A stretch of 64,000 nt of DNA from Littorina saxatilis. Lineage: Eukaryota; Mollusca; Gastropoda; Littorinimorpha; Littorinidae. Each line of letters opens with the position of its first letter. Position 1 is the first letter of the stretch. The stretch lies in NCBI RefSeq assembly GCF_037325665.1, contig NC_090255.1, positions 41,022,834 to 41,086,833 of the forward strand, in the 5' to 3' direction. The notes under the pieces were generated by a model that saw only the letters and a program-made list of their open reading frames with translations, was not told where the DNA came from and made no database searches. Below are positions 30,940 through 41,492 of the stretch, one piece after another. A program made the position numbers and the translations under genes.

Positions 30940-31370
30940 AAAACCTTAACGTTGAGGTTATCTCTGAAGTTTAAAAGCTACACCTCTGAAATTGTGCACA
31001 CTTTTAGGGTTTAATGATCTCACGAAGTGACCCCAATTTGGTTGACCCTCGTCAAATTTGGGGGTCCCAACGGGGTCATGTTCGTTTCATAAAACCTTAA
31101 CGTTGAGGTTATCGATCTCGGATGATTTGGAAGCTATAGAGCTTTGACACTATGCACACTTTTAGGGTTTGATAGTCTACCGACTTGACGTAAGTTTTAT
31201 TGACCCTCGTCAAGATTTGGGGTCACAGGGGGTCATGTTCGATTCATAATAACTCAACATTGACGTTATCTCATGCGTTTTTGAAGCTAGAGCTTTGAAA
31301 CTTTGAACACTTCAAGGGTTTGATAATATACTGACGTAACCCTAGTTTTGTTGACCCCCGGCTTGTTTTT
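30940..31370 (+). repeat. Diverged tandem repeat, about 150-157 bp x 3
   Basis: Three units start near 30943, 31092 and 31249. Each contains (A/C)TTAACGTTGAGGTTATC-like, ACTTTTAGGGTTTGAT-like and TTGACCC(T/C)CGTCAA-like segments, followed by GGGGTCATGTTCG. No coding sense. Confidence 0.7.
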
Positions 31371-31824
31371 ACCAAATTGTAGAGTCCCAGCATGCAAGTA
31401 TTTGCTGGAAAAGATTTTCACTACTGAAAGTGTCCACTGAGCTATCAAGGATATAAGTCTTCATTAAGCTATGATGTCATTATTTGATTTGGTCAGTCTG
31501 ATTGGCAATGTCTCTGGTCTTGGCTAGACTCTTGGTTATGTCAGAAATGAAGCCACTCAAGTGTCTGAGTATACATGTTTTGTCTGGGCTAGCCAAAACT
31601 CCACTTGGGAAAGAAAATGAGTAATTTAATGCAGAGATCTGTAGCAAGGGGATCGCCGAGACACAGTCTGCGCATCAAAGGTCCCGTTTCGCACAATCGC
31701 GTCCGTCATGTGTCCAAGCCACTTCCGGTTCAGAGATAATACAGACGCACAACGTGCTCGTTTCTCTGCAGCGGAGATTCGGATACGTTTTTGGAAAATT
31801 TGGATAAAACAGACCGCGCCCACC
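31371..31824. other. Non-coding; likely 5' flank of the THAP gene
   Basis: No ORF of note. The last 150 bases are moderately GC-rich with several CpGs and lead into a strong start context, GCGCCCACCATGG. I see no clear TATA box. Confidence 0.4.
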
Positions 31825-32021
31825 ATGGGCTCAACTTGTGCACTTGTGAATTGTCCAGCTAAACGGACCATCAATCGTGGACTATCTTTCTTCAAAGTGC
31901 CTAAGAAAGGTGTGAACGATGAGTGGAGAATTCAACTTTTGCAAAAGATCGGTCGAAAGGGTTCAACCCGGACACTGCCAACATTTGTTCCCGACACTTT
32001 CTGCAATCTTGCTTCCACACA
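31825..32021 (+). CDS. THAP zinc-finger domain exon
   Basis: THAP domains are C2CH zinc-binding DNA-binding modules found in host regulators and in transposases. From the ATG at 31825 (good Kozak context) the protein reads MGSTCALVNCPAKRT, then LSFFKVPKKGVNDEWRIQLL. A second frame continues as FNPDTANICSRHFLQS, supplying the missing C-x2-H. So the family pattern C-x4-C ... C-x2-H is complete only across a one-base frame change near 31948. The exon ends with a donor, CCACACAA|GTGAGT, at 32021. It is either a decaying gene or a transposon-derived exon. A possible 3' exon follows. Confidence 0.7.
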
Positions 32022-32159
32022 AGTGAGTATATCAGATATGCGCAATAGTTTGCAGAGTATGTTTAGCGCTTAATAGCGTCGTACTGCTTTCCGAAGGAAG
32101 ACTGAGAAATCAGCCCGAATTTCTATGTGAGTAACCTAACACTGGCAATGTGATGCAGT

Positions 32160-32400
32160 AGCTGGGGAGCAGTACTAATACTAGCCCAGAGTTGCAGGCA
32201 CTAGGTCAACCCCACCTGCCCCTTGTTACCCCCACCCCCCTACTTCGCTGCCACTCTGCCAGCCAGCAGCGGTCACTGGGTGCAGACTTTGGAGAGTATA
32301 TTATGAAAGAGGTCAGCTGTGCAGGATTAAGAGCAGTGCTGAACAAGTTCTTGCTCAAATTGAGTCAAATAAAACTATGTAACTGTTTCCAACTATGTTG
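32160..32400 (+). other. Possible downstream exon of the THAP gene with poly(A) signal
   Basis: An acceptor-like TGTGATGCAG at 32150-32159 is followed by an open stretch (LGQPHLPLVTPTPLL ...) ending near 32384 beside an AATAAA at about 32367. The sequence shows no known domain. Linkage to the THAP exon is inference only. Confidence 0.25.
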
Positions 32401-32490
32401 ATATCATTGTAAGAGCATGAGCTAATTGGTTTATAATCTTGAACTTTAGCATTGTAAATTCATTGCTCACTATGTAGGCAAAACAAAATA

Positions 32491-32764
32491 ATAGGTGTGG
32501 TTACGGTAACATAGCCCCAAAAAATAGGGTAGGAAGGTAGGCAATCACTTTTTTTTTGTTTACTTTTTTTTTCTAATGTGTACAAATTAAACCTACTTGA
32601 CAGGGAGATAAGTGTGCGACTCGGGCGCTTTCGCTTTCATTGCGTTTTCTGTACTCGTTTACTTGGTTCTTTTTGTATTTTTTTGACAAATCTAATAAAA
32701 AGTTATAGGGTCGGCCCCCAAAAATAAGGTAGGTCGGGTTACCGTAACCTCACCTATTTTTTTG
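32491..32764. mobile_element. MITE with AATAGGTGTGGTTACGGTAAC ends
   Basis: Inverted termini AATAGGTGTGGTTACGGTAA and, at the right, GGTTACCGTAACCTCACCTATT. Next to them are GGGTAGGAAGGTAGG and AATAAGGTAGGTCGGG motifs. The AT-rich centre has no coding capacity. Classification is unknown. Confidence 0.6.
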
Positions 32765-33186
32765 TTAGGCCTTAGTGGCATTTAAGCCTCCAATTTTGCA
32801 CGTAGGCATTCTCTCATCATTTTCGTCGATTAAATGTCTAAATGATTTTTATTTTGCTTAAGTTTGGAGCTCAATCTATCAATTATATTCACGACAAATA
32901 TTCTTTAAGTACAGGGACTTGCATCAAAAATAAGTAAAATATGCTACTTGACTGTGAATGTGATGAATTTACAATGCTAAACTGAGACTTTAGCAAAGTT
33001 CAAGATTACATGTTCTGACTTCTGCGTCTGCTCACCTTAATCTAAATCACACACCACGTTAGTAGGGTAACGATCTAGCACACTAAAAAACACTGGGTTT
33101 CCTATAAATACCAAGGTCAGCCAGTAATGTTAGCACATGGATTTGAACACAACGCGAGGCATACTGATTGTGCAACATTACACAGA
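32765..33186. other. Non-coding, nothing recognised
   Basis: AT-rich sequence up to the start of an R1 copy. No gene is supported. Confidence 0.4.
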
Positions 33187-34042
33187 ACAAGTCGCGTAAG
33201 GCGAAAATACAATATTTAGTCAAGTAGCTGTCGAACTCACAGAATGAAACTGAACGCAACGCAACGCAGCAAGACCGTATACTCGTAGCATCGTCACTCC
33301 ACCGCCCGTGGCAAAGGCAGTGCCAGTGAAATTGACAAGAAGAGCGGGGTAGTAGTTGCGCTGAGAAGGATAGCACGCTTTTCTGTACCTCTCTTCGTTT
33401 TAACTTTCTGAGCGTGTTTTTAATCCAAACATATCATATCTATATGTTTTTGGAATCAGGAACCGACAAGGAATAAGATGAAAGTGTTTTTAAATTGATT
33501 TCGAAAATTTAATTTTGATAATAATTTTTATATTTTTAATTTTCAGAGCTTGTTTTTAATCCAAATATAACATATTTATATGTTTTTGGAATCAGAAAAT
33601 GATGGAGAATAAGATGAACGTAAATTTGGATCGTTTTATACAAAAAATATTTTTTTTACAATTTTTAGATTTTTAATTTTAAGCCACCAAGCTGAAATGC
33701 AATACCGAAGTCCGGGCTTCGTCGGAGATTACTTGACCAAAATTTCAACCAATTTGGTTGAAAAATGAGAGCGTGACAGTGCCGCCTCAACTTTCACGAA
33801 AAGCCGGATATGACGTCATCAAAGACATTTATCAAAAAAATGAAAAAAAACGTCTGAGGATATCATACCCAGGAACTCTCATGTCAAATTTCATAAAGAT
33901 CGGTCCAGTAGTTTAGTCTGAATCGCTCTACACACACACACACACACACAGACAGACAGACAGACACACACACATACACCACGACCCTCGTTTCGATTCC
34001 CCCTCGATGTTAAAATATTTAGTCAAAACTTGACTAAATATA
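33187..34042 (+). repeat. R1 repeat, near-complete copy
   Basis: A useful reference copy of about 856 bp. The start is AACAAGTCGCGTAAGGCG, followed by ACAATATTTAGTCAAGTAGC, a GAACTCACAGAATGAAACTG block, two diverged internal copies of TTTTTAATCCAAA...TATGTTTTTGGAATCAG, then TGACAGTGCCGCCTCAACTT, an AC/GACA microsatellite, CACGACCCTCGTTTCGATTC, and the terminal hairpin TTTAGTCAAAACTTGACTAAA. No ORF. TTTAGTCAAG occurs inverted at the two ends, so this is probably a non-autonomous DNA element. Confidence 0.85.
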
Positions 34043-34870
34043 AAAAGATATCATAGCTTTACACGTGATAATGAATTGCAGTATACTACATCATAATTTT
34101 CATACTGATACAGTGATAGTAATAATTATGATAATTTAAGATGTGTACCAACCGAGTTGTTCTAAGTTGCTACTGGTCACACGGGCGCATTTTTCAAAAC
34201 AGTCTAGGGGAGAAACTGGTCACAAAGCACCCAGTACATGCCAGAGAGATAGGAGAATCGGCACAATCAAAGAAAATACCAAAATCATTCAATAGATATG
34301 GAAATATTAAGATTTACTGTGAAAATGCTAGCAAAAATGGCGTCCAAAAACGGGAACGCACACTTGGTGCGTCTTTGAAGACTTACCTCCCGTTCTGTGT
34401 TGTTGATAATAGTCGTGTTTGTGCTGTTTTTGTTGAAATAGTATCTAATAAAACTGATGCAGTTCTTGAAATGTTGCAAATTATTGTTGTCTTTGTGAAA
34501 TGCGAGAGTGTTCTGAGGCGTAATTTGCATACTGCTGATGTCCCACATAGGGTACCCCACTTCGATCAGCGTATCACTCCAAATGAGCTTCATAGTAGAA
34601 AAGCAGAAACACTACCAAAACACTGCATAACAGATCTACAAGACTGTGCCAGAATCATTGAAATTTACTTACTGTATAAAATATTGCAATCAAATTTGCT
34701 AACGCCGTCCTACATGCAACGCAGGTTACCTTCGCCTTCGATTCAAAGTAACTCCACGCTAACTAAATTACCATCGAAACGCAGATAACGAACTGATTCG
34801 GAGATTACACGCCACACATTTATGATATTTTACACACAAATTTCAACTGTGTTGTTTCGCGATGAACAGC
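34043..34870 (+). other. Segment between R1 pieces with a 215-codon open frame
   Basis: An ATG-started frame at 34141-34788 is open for 215 codons on the + strand. I recognise no domain, and the sequence has no clear signal peptide or membrane segment. Codon use is not visibly different from the AT-rich flanks. It may be a chance ORF or an exon of unknown function carried between two R1 copies. Confidence 0.25.
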
Positions 34871-35176
34871 CATGACCAAAATTTCAACCAATTTGGTTTA
34901 AAAATGAGGGCGTGACAGTGCCGCCTCAACTTTCACGAAAAGCCGGATATGACGTCATCAAAGACATTTATCAAAAAAATGAAAAAAACGTTCGGGGAAT
35001 TCATACCCAGGAACTCTCATGTCAAATTTCATAAAGATCGGTCCAGTAGTTTAGTCTGAATCGCTCTACACACACACACGCACACACGCACGCACACACC
35101 CACGCACATACACCACGACCCTCGTTTCGATTCCCCCTCGATGTTAAAATATTTAGTCAAAACTTGACTAAATATA
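34871..35176 (+). repeat. R1 repeat, 3' third only
   Basis: Begins in TGACCAAAATTTCAACCAATTTGG and runs to the terminal hairpin. It is followed directly by the start of the next R1 copy. Confidence 0.85.
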
Positions 35177-35756
35177 AAACAAGTCGCGTAAGCACTCCGT
35201 AGACTCCTTCGCAGCGGTGTGTTGCGTGCCGCACGGGTGTTTGCACCCCGCACGCTGGAGCGGTAAGTTGAGTGGGGTTTGTGTCTCGATAAAACAGCTT
35301 CTTCTATAAACATTTCGTAACTTTGCACATTAAGATATGTCTTGTTAGATCTGTTAGTGTTTCTTCTACACGCCGATGTACTTTTTGGGTGCATATTTCG
35401 TATATTATAGCCGTGATTCTGTAAAATATCACGCCTGTACCAGCACAGAAGCAAATTTCGTAGCATTCGCAACAAATTACTGGTGTAAACTTTAATGTGA
35501 AGAACTGCCATCAGTTCCACAAAAACCTGAAACTTTCTGCAGTACTGAGGCCGAGTTTCAAGCTTCTAGGACCTTGCAGACAGCGAAAAGCATTCGGAGA
35601 ATGAGAATTATCCTACAACTTCTGTGTTTGCCCCCCGAAGCTGCCGTGTTTCGCCCCCGCAGCTGCCGTGTTTGCCCGCCGTTTGTGTTTGACCACCGAC
35701 CCTGCACACTCATGTTTATGTCCTCTAATTGGCTTGGAGCTATTTTGCAGGAACCA

Positions 35757-35902
35757 TGGAAACAGTAATTGCAGGCAGCGCCATGGACAGCTTCTTGGAC
35801 ATCAGTGAAACCATATATATATCCTTCACAAACTCATTGCTGTTCAACACACCCATACAAATCGTCAACAGAACCAATAAGACAAATAAAATTCAATTTT
35901 AA
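35757..35902 (+). pseudogene. Left-TIR copy of the METVIAGS exon
   Basis: After an acceptor TATTTTGCAG the frame reads METVIAGSAMDSFLDISETI and then leaves the duplicated region at 35815, running into unrelated AT-rich sequence and a stop. It mirrors the start of the minus-strand gene at 38776. A transcript from the left terminal repeat would not join the zinc-finger exon. Confidence 0.5.
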
Positions 35903-36411
35903 TGGAATGCTTTTATGGTTCCGTCAACCACTCCAATGAGACAAACACACATATTAACAATATAATGACACCACCAAAACAACTGTAAATGTGGCACAAT
36001 ATGTTATTTTGTGTATTTTATATTTGAGTCTTTCGTGTTTTAGACATTGATGCATTTAATAGTTTTAACGAGTTGCCTTTTGTTTTATCATTCTGGTGTT
36101 TATCTAGATGTGTTGTGTATTTTATAAGAAGTTTTTAAAAGTTCGAAGTTATTTTAGCATATAGGTTTTTTATGGTCTTAATAGTTAAACATGTATTACG
36201 TTATTATTAAGATTCATGTTTTGTTAGCACTAAGCAGTTGTTTTAATCAGTCTGGTTTTCTCTTGTTTTCATTTTATGAACATTTTAAATGTTAGACTAA
36301 CTTATTGTTTTGTACAGAATAATAACTGTGTGAATGGTGCTATACTGAATGAAAGAGTGTGACATGAAGTTCTTGTACATCATTGTAAAGAGTGTGAATG
36401 ACGTTTTAGTT

Positions 36412-36504
36412 TAGATGTCAAGCGCTTAGAGCAAGCCTTTTTAACGAAAGTTTTTGATTTAGCGCTATATAAATGTTCTTATTATTATTATTATTATTAT
36501 TATT
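36412..36504 (+). mobile_element. 3' end of a CR1/L2-type LINE with (ATT)n tail
   Basis: TCAAGCGCTTAGAGCAAGCC ... TTTAGCGCTATATAAATG followed by (TTA)n. The GCGCTATATAA motif before an ATT tail is shared with the LINE 3' ends at 8200 and 42660. The upstream extent, perhaps back to about 35850, is unclear. Confidence 0.6.
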
Positions 36505-37164
36505 TATATTACACTTACAACAGAAGTGTTTAAAAGCTTTAGCATAAAACGTTTGAACACAATCTAACTTTTAAACACACACATATAGTGAAAAGAATAC
36601 ACACGACACACACAGCATTCAGTCTCACACACAAACACCAATTGAAGTACAACAAATACATACATTGCACTGGGTGCTTTATCAAAGACATAATTTTATA
36701 AAACTGAGCAGATTATTGGCACTCACACCATACCACGGGTACGTTTTTGTCCTAAGTAAAATAAAAGCAAACAAATCAAACAAAAACATACATTGCACTG
36801 TGTGCTTTATCAAAGAAATGTCCAACTGAGCAAATTATTGGGCCAGGCATTTTGTTTTGTGCCGCCTTAGCTGTTCGCTGTGTCTGAAAGGCATCATGCA
36901 AGCCTTGCACAAATAATCTTGTTTCTGTGTGTGTGTGTAGGAAACATGAGAATACAATTGCAGCTAACACTTTCGCGACGGGACACTGATAAATCAGTAC
37001 CAGCGCTGACACGCCCATGGACGGGACGCGCATTTTTCAGTACCAGCCATAGAGGGTACACGACTCGTGATTGCTTCCCGGTTTTTGAAGCTTGCAAATA
37101 AATTGAGTTGTTTCCCTTGATACACTTAGCGTCCCCTTCTGCCATTTGCAAATTCACCTGATTT
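36505..37164. other. Non-coding, nothing recognised
   Basis: Internal sequence of the TIR element. It includes an imperfectly repeated segment (TACATTGCACTG(G/T)GTGCTTTATCAAAGA near 36661 and 36788), about 127 bases apart. No gene is supported. Confidence 0.4.
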
Positions 37165-37188
37165 GTGTGCGTTTTTGAGAGAAAAAAA

Positions 37189-37680
37189 ATGAATCAAAGG
37201 CGAGCCTTGTCTCGGGAGGAGATTCTCCGGATGTTGGACCTAGAGGATCCCGTAGAGCATGATTCGGACGTATCGTTTTCGCCTCACGAAAGCGATACAA
37301 GCAGTGAAAGTGAGGAAGAAACAGTCCCGTTGTTGCTAGTACGAGTCGGCAAACTACACGTGGTAGGCGGTGATACTGCTAGACGAACATGTATCTCGGA
37401 ATCGTGCAAGAGCTATGGGGGCGTGGCAGCACTGATAACAATGGATGGCTGGAGCCTTCAAATCCTTTTGGAATTGTTCATAGGTGTACAGTTGGTACTT
37501 TGTTGTGAAAATGTGACTTATATTCAATATGGATTACCTAGACATCATTTGGTGAGTGTTACAGTTTTGTTTCATTTGAGTCAGGATGCTGTGAGTGAAT
37601 GCGTGATTTGCTTGTTTTTTTCTTTGTACTGTCTCCTTATTTCTGTGTACAATGTTAACAATATTTCAGCTAATTCATAG
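37189..37680 (+). pseudogene. piggyBac-like N-terminal segment
   Basis: ATG at 37189 (MNQRRALSREEILRMLDLED) leads into an acidic serine-rich stretch (SFSPHESDTSSESEEE). Both are usual for the N-terminus of piggyBac-type transposases. After about residue 50 the frame loses sense. A different frame gives RGSTDNNGW, which resembles the next piggyBac segment, so a frame change or small deletion is likely. The catalytic DDD core is absent. Confidence is limited because the N-terminus is the least conserved part of the family. Confidence 0.4.
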
Positions 37681-38022
37681 GTTTTACACCTTGTTTGGTT
37701 ATAACATTATTTATAATACTTTCTGTTAAAAAATAACTTTTAAAAAAAGCAGTAGAAAATAAAACACACACAAAAAAACGTTAAAAAACACAAATTATCC
37801 CCCTTTCACCCCCCTTTCACCCCCCTTTGCTAAAACAAATCGCGTGACAAACTTATAAATAGCACGACTGAACTGGGCATCCATTTTTGAATTAGTACAC
37901 AAAATTTGGTGGTGATTGGACTTAATTCAAGCTTGCTAGACAGATTTCTTTACAGTTACTGATTTTTGGGAAGTTTCTTGGTGGCAAGCTTGGGCAGGCA
38001 GGACGTAAACGCCGTGGCAGTG

Positions 38023-38359
38023 CTAGTCACAATAGTTTAATGCAAAGGTTTTGTTGCAATGCACGCATGAAAATGGGTTTGTTTTCTTGTTGCAGCTGTG
38101 CCTAGATGGGTTGAGGCTCTTGCGGCAGGCAAAGCCTTTCCCACATTTTTTACAAGTGTGGTGTTTTTGCCCTAAGTGGATTTTGTTGTTGTGGGCATTC
38201 AGATCAACTTCTCTGGAGTACCTTTTCGTGCACTGACTGCAAGCAAACTTCTTTCCATCCCCTTCTTCGATGTGCTTGGTTTTCATGTGGTGTGTCAGCG
38301 TCCTCTGGTGTTTGTAAGTGATACCACAATGTTCGCACATGTGATTTGTCGAATCAGCA
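38023..38359 (-). CDS. C2H2 zinc-finger exon (about 3.5 fingers)
   Basis: Minus-strand exon after an acceptor ACCGTTCATAG. Fingers read MCEHCGITYKHQ...HHMKTKH, FACSQCTKRYSRE...HNNKIH, HTCKKCGKGFACRK...RHSC and a last partial CVHCNKTFALNYCD before the stop. The third has an irregular histidine/cysteine end. It is probably a DNA-binding protein encoded by the TIR element. The exon at 38776-38669 is a natural 5' partner, but the phases of the visible donor and acceptor do not match directly, so an unseen exon, or a start within this exon, is needed. Confidence 0.7.
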
Positions 38360-38668
38360 CCTATGAACGGTAAAGACAAAGGAAAAGATTAAACAAATTT
38401 AAAAGTACACGTTTGTGTGTGTGTGTGTGCTGCGACACTGAAACGGTACTTTAAAATCAAAGGGAGTATAATGTGGCATGTAACATGAAACAGACATTTC
38501 CATCAATATTTGCCTCATCAGTGTAATGTATTTATGGTTATGAATAGAAAATTAACAGGATCTGACAGTCTTTCTCATTCAAATTTTGTTTTAAATAGTA
38601 AATTAATTAATTAATTAATACAAGATAATAACATACACGTCTATATTAACATGAAACTTATAATACGT

Positions 38669-38776
38669 ACTCTTTTTTGGGCGTCGATATACTTTTTGGT
38701 GGGGTTGTCACAACTTCTATGGTTTCACTGATGTCCAAGAAGCTGTCCATGGCGCTGCCTGCAATTACTGTTTCCA
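38669..38776 (-). CDS. First coding exon of the zinc-finger gene (METVIAGS exon)
   Basis: Minus-strand exon within the right terminal repeat. After an acceptor TTTTGCAG, ATG at 38776 gives METVIAGSAMDSFLDISETI, then EVVTTPPKSISTPKK, ending at a donor-like GA|GTACGT. It runs 50 bases past the terminal repeat into unique sequence. The 5' non-coding exon would be at about 39340-39271, with donor GGAGCG|GTAAGT. Short, acidic and disordered; function unknown. Confidence 0.5.
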
Positions 38777-40094
38777 TGGTTCCTGCAAAATAGCTCCAAG
38801 CCAATTAGAGGACATAAACATGAGTGTGCAGGGTCGGTGGTCAAACACAAACGGCGGGCAAACACGGCAGCTGCGGGGGCAAAACACGGTAGCTTCGGGG
38901 GGCAAACACAGAAGTTGTAGGATAATTCTCATTCTCCGAATGCTTTTCGCTGTCTGCAAGGTCCTAGAAGCTTGAAACTCGGCCTCAGTACTGCAGAAAG
39001 GTTCAGGTTTATGTGGAACTGATGGCAGTTCTTCACATTAAAGTTTACACCAGTAATTTGTTGCGAATGCTACGAAATTTGCTTCTGTGCAGTTACAGGC
39101 GTGATATTTTACAGAATCACGGCTATAATATACAAAATATGCACCCAAAAAGTACATCGGCGTGTAGAAGAAACACTAACAGATCTAACAAGACATATCT
39201 TAATGTGCAAAGTTACGAAATGTTTATAGAAGAAGCTGTTTTATCGAGACACAAACCCCACTCAACTTACCGCTCCAGCGTGCGGGGTGCAAACACCCGT
39301 GCGGCACGCAACACACCGCTGCGAAGGAGTCTACGGAGTGGTAAGGCGAAAATACAATATTTAGTCAAGTAGCTGCCATTTTTCAGCAAGACCGTATACT
39401 CGTAGCATCGTCAGTCCACCGTTCATGGCAAAGGCAGTGAAATTGACAAGAAGAGCGGGGTAGTAGTTGCGCTAAGAAGGATAGCACGCTTTTCTGTACC
39501 TCTCTTTGTTTTAACTTTCTGAGCGTGTTTTTAATCCAAACATATCATATCTATATATGTTTTTGGAATCAGGAACCGACAAGGAATAAGATGAAAATGT
39601 TTTTAAATTGATTTGGACAATTTAATTTTGATAATAATTTTTATATATTTAATTTTCAGAGCTTGTTTTTAATCCGAATATAACATATTTATATGTTTTT
39701 GGAATCAGCAAATGATGGAGAATAAGATAAACGTAAATTTGGATCGTTTTATAAATTTCTATTTTTTTTACAATTTTCCGATTTTTAATGACCAAAGTCA
39801 TCAATTAATTTTTAAGCCACCAAGCTGAAATGAAATACCGAAGTCCGGGCTTCGTCAAAGATTACTTGACCAAAATTTCAACCAATTTGGTTGAAAAATG
39901 AGGACGTGACAGTGCCGCCTCAACTTTCACGAAAATCCGGATATGATGTCATCAAAGACATTTATCAAAAAAATGAAAAAAACGTTCGGGGATATCAATC
40001 TCAGGAACTCTCATGTAAAATTTCATAAAGATCGGTCCAGTAGTTTGGTCTGAATCGCTCTACACACACACACAGACAGACAGACAGACAGACA

Positions 40095-40169
<75 letters not shown>

Positions 40170-40238
40170 CACGACCCTCGTCTCGATTCCCCCCTCTACG
40201 TTAAAATATTTAGTCAAAACTTGACTAAATATAAAAAA

Positions 40239-41064
40239 AACAAGTCGCGTAAGGCGAAAATACAATATTTAGTCAAGTAGCTGTCGAACTCACAGAATGA
40301 AACTGAACGCAATGCCATTTTTCAGCAAGACCGTATACTCGTAGCATCGTCAGTCCACCGCTCATGGCAAAGGCAGTGAAATTGACAAGAAGAGCGGGGT
40401 AGTAGTTGCGCTAAGAAGGATAGCACGCTTTTCTGTACCTCTCTTTGTTTTAACTTTCTGAGCGTGTTTTTAATCCAAACATATCATATCTATATGTTTT
40501 TGGAATCAGGAACCGACAAGGAATAAGATGAAAGTGTTTTTAAATTGATTTCGACAATTTAATTTTGATAATAATTTTTATATATTTAATTTTTAGAGCT
40601 TGTTTTTAATCCGAATATGACATATTTATATGTTTTTGGAATCAGCAAATGATGGAGAATAAGATGAACGTAAATTTAGATCGTTTTATAAATTTTTATT
40701 TTTTTTTACAATTTTCAGATTTTTAATGACCAAAGTCATTAATTAATTTTTAAGCCACCAAGCTGAAATGCAATACCGAAGTCCGGGCTTCGTCGAAGAT
40801 TATTTGACCAAAATTTCAACCAATTTGGTTGAAAAATGAGGGCGTGACAGTGCCGCCTCAACTTTCACGAAAAGCCGGATATGACGTCATCAAAGACATT
40901 TATCAAAAAAATGAAAAAAACGTTCGGGGATTTCATACCCAGGAACTGTCATGTCAAATTTACACAGACAGACAGACACACACACACACACGCACATACA
41001 CCACGACCCTCGTTTCGATTCCCCCTCGATGTTAAAATATTTAGTCAAAACTTGACTAAATATA
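40239..41064 (+). repeat. R1 repeat, near-complete copy in tandem with the previous one
   Basis: Starts AACAAGTCGCGTAAGGCG a few bases after the previous R1 hairpin and ends at its own hairpin, TTTAGTCAAAACTTGACTAAA. The region before the terminal microsatellite is slightly shortened. Confidence 0.85.
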
Positions 41065-41132
41065 ACAAGAGGCAAAGCCTTCAAGGCTCACGTAAGAAAT
41101 CGACAAACAGTAACACAAACTCAATCACTTCG

Positions 41133-41191
<59 letters not shown>

Positions 41192-41492
41192 GCGGCATAG
41201 GTGACACTGTGCAAGAAAGCGAGACACTAGATCTAGATCTGAATGGTCGATTTCGAAGAAAAAACTAGTCTCGGCCCGCTCAAATAACAATGACCGAGAC
41301 TTTCAGTAATTCCTTTGCGTGACGTCTAACCCTCTTACGTCATAATGTGACGTTTTCAAATGTTGTGACGTCTTCAAATGTTAAAGTTTCTACCACAGAC
41401 ATACATACATACATACGCACGCACGCACGCACGCACGAACTCACAGACAGACAAAAGTTAGCATCGCATAGGCTACACTTACGTGAGCCAAT
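41065..41492 (+). repeat. R2 repeat, second copy
   Basis: AAGAGGCAAAGCCTTCAAGG, GGCTCACGTAAG, AC microsatellite (41138-41188), GACCGAGACTTTCAGTAATT, ACGC block, ending CTTACGTGAGCC. Directly abuts an R1 end. It matches 27702-28242 apart from microsatellite lengths and small indels. Confidence 0.75.

Larger units (their letters stand above)
35193..39340. mobile_element. TIR DNA element, 4148 bp, 622-bp terminal repeats, 5-bp GTAAG duplication
   Basis: Ends CACTCCGTAGACTCCTTCGC and its complement. The left repeat is 35193-35815 and the right 38719-39340, nearly identical. A 5-base target duplication GTAAG lies at 35188-35192 and 39341-39345. Five-base duplications and CAC termini recall Transib-type elements, but no such transposase is present, so this is only a suggestion. 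Each terminal repeat contains what looks like a promoter-proximal exon with donor (GGAGCG|GTAAGT), an intron and the start of a coding exon (GAACC ATG GAA ACA). Cargo between the repeats includes zinc-finger and piggyBac-like exons and a LINE 3' end. Confidence 0.82.
35177..40232 (+). repeat. R1 repeat split by a 4.15-kb TIR element
   Basis: R1 start at 35177-35192 (AACAAGTCGCGTAAG) resumes at 39341 (GTAAGGCGAAAATACAAT) and continues to its terminal hairpin at 40232. Comparison with other R1 copies shows GTAAG once, whereas here it flanks both sides of the insertion. Confidence 0.85.

Noticed and set aside
34141-34788. 215-codon frame as a confirmed gene
   Set aside because: No domain, no start context of note and no neighbouring exons; kept only as a low-confidence open frame.
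37165-37680. The 4.15-kb TIR element as a piggyBac transposon
   Set aside because: piggyBac elements duplicate TTAA and have CCC-type ends; here the duplication is GTAAG and the ends are CACTCCG, so the piggyBac-like segment is cargo or a separate remnant.
39013-39372. 119-codon frame in the right terminal repeat of the TIR element (and its 163-codon mirror at 35029-35520)
   Set aside because: It runs antisense to a plausible exon-intron layout and has no recognisable domain; treated as chance.
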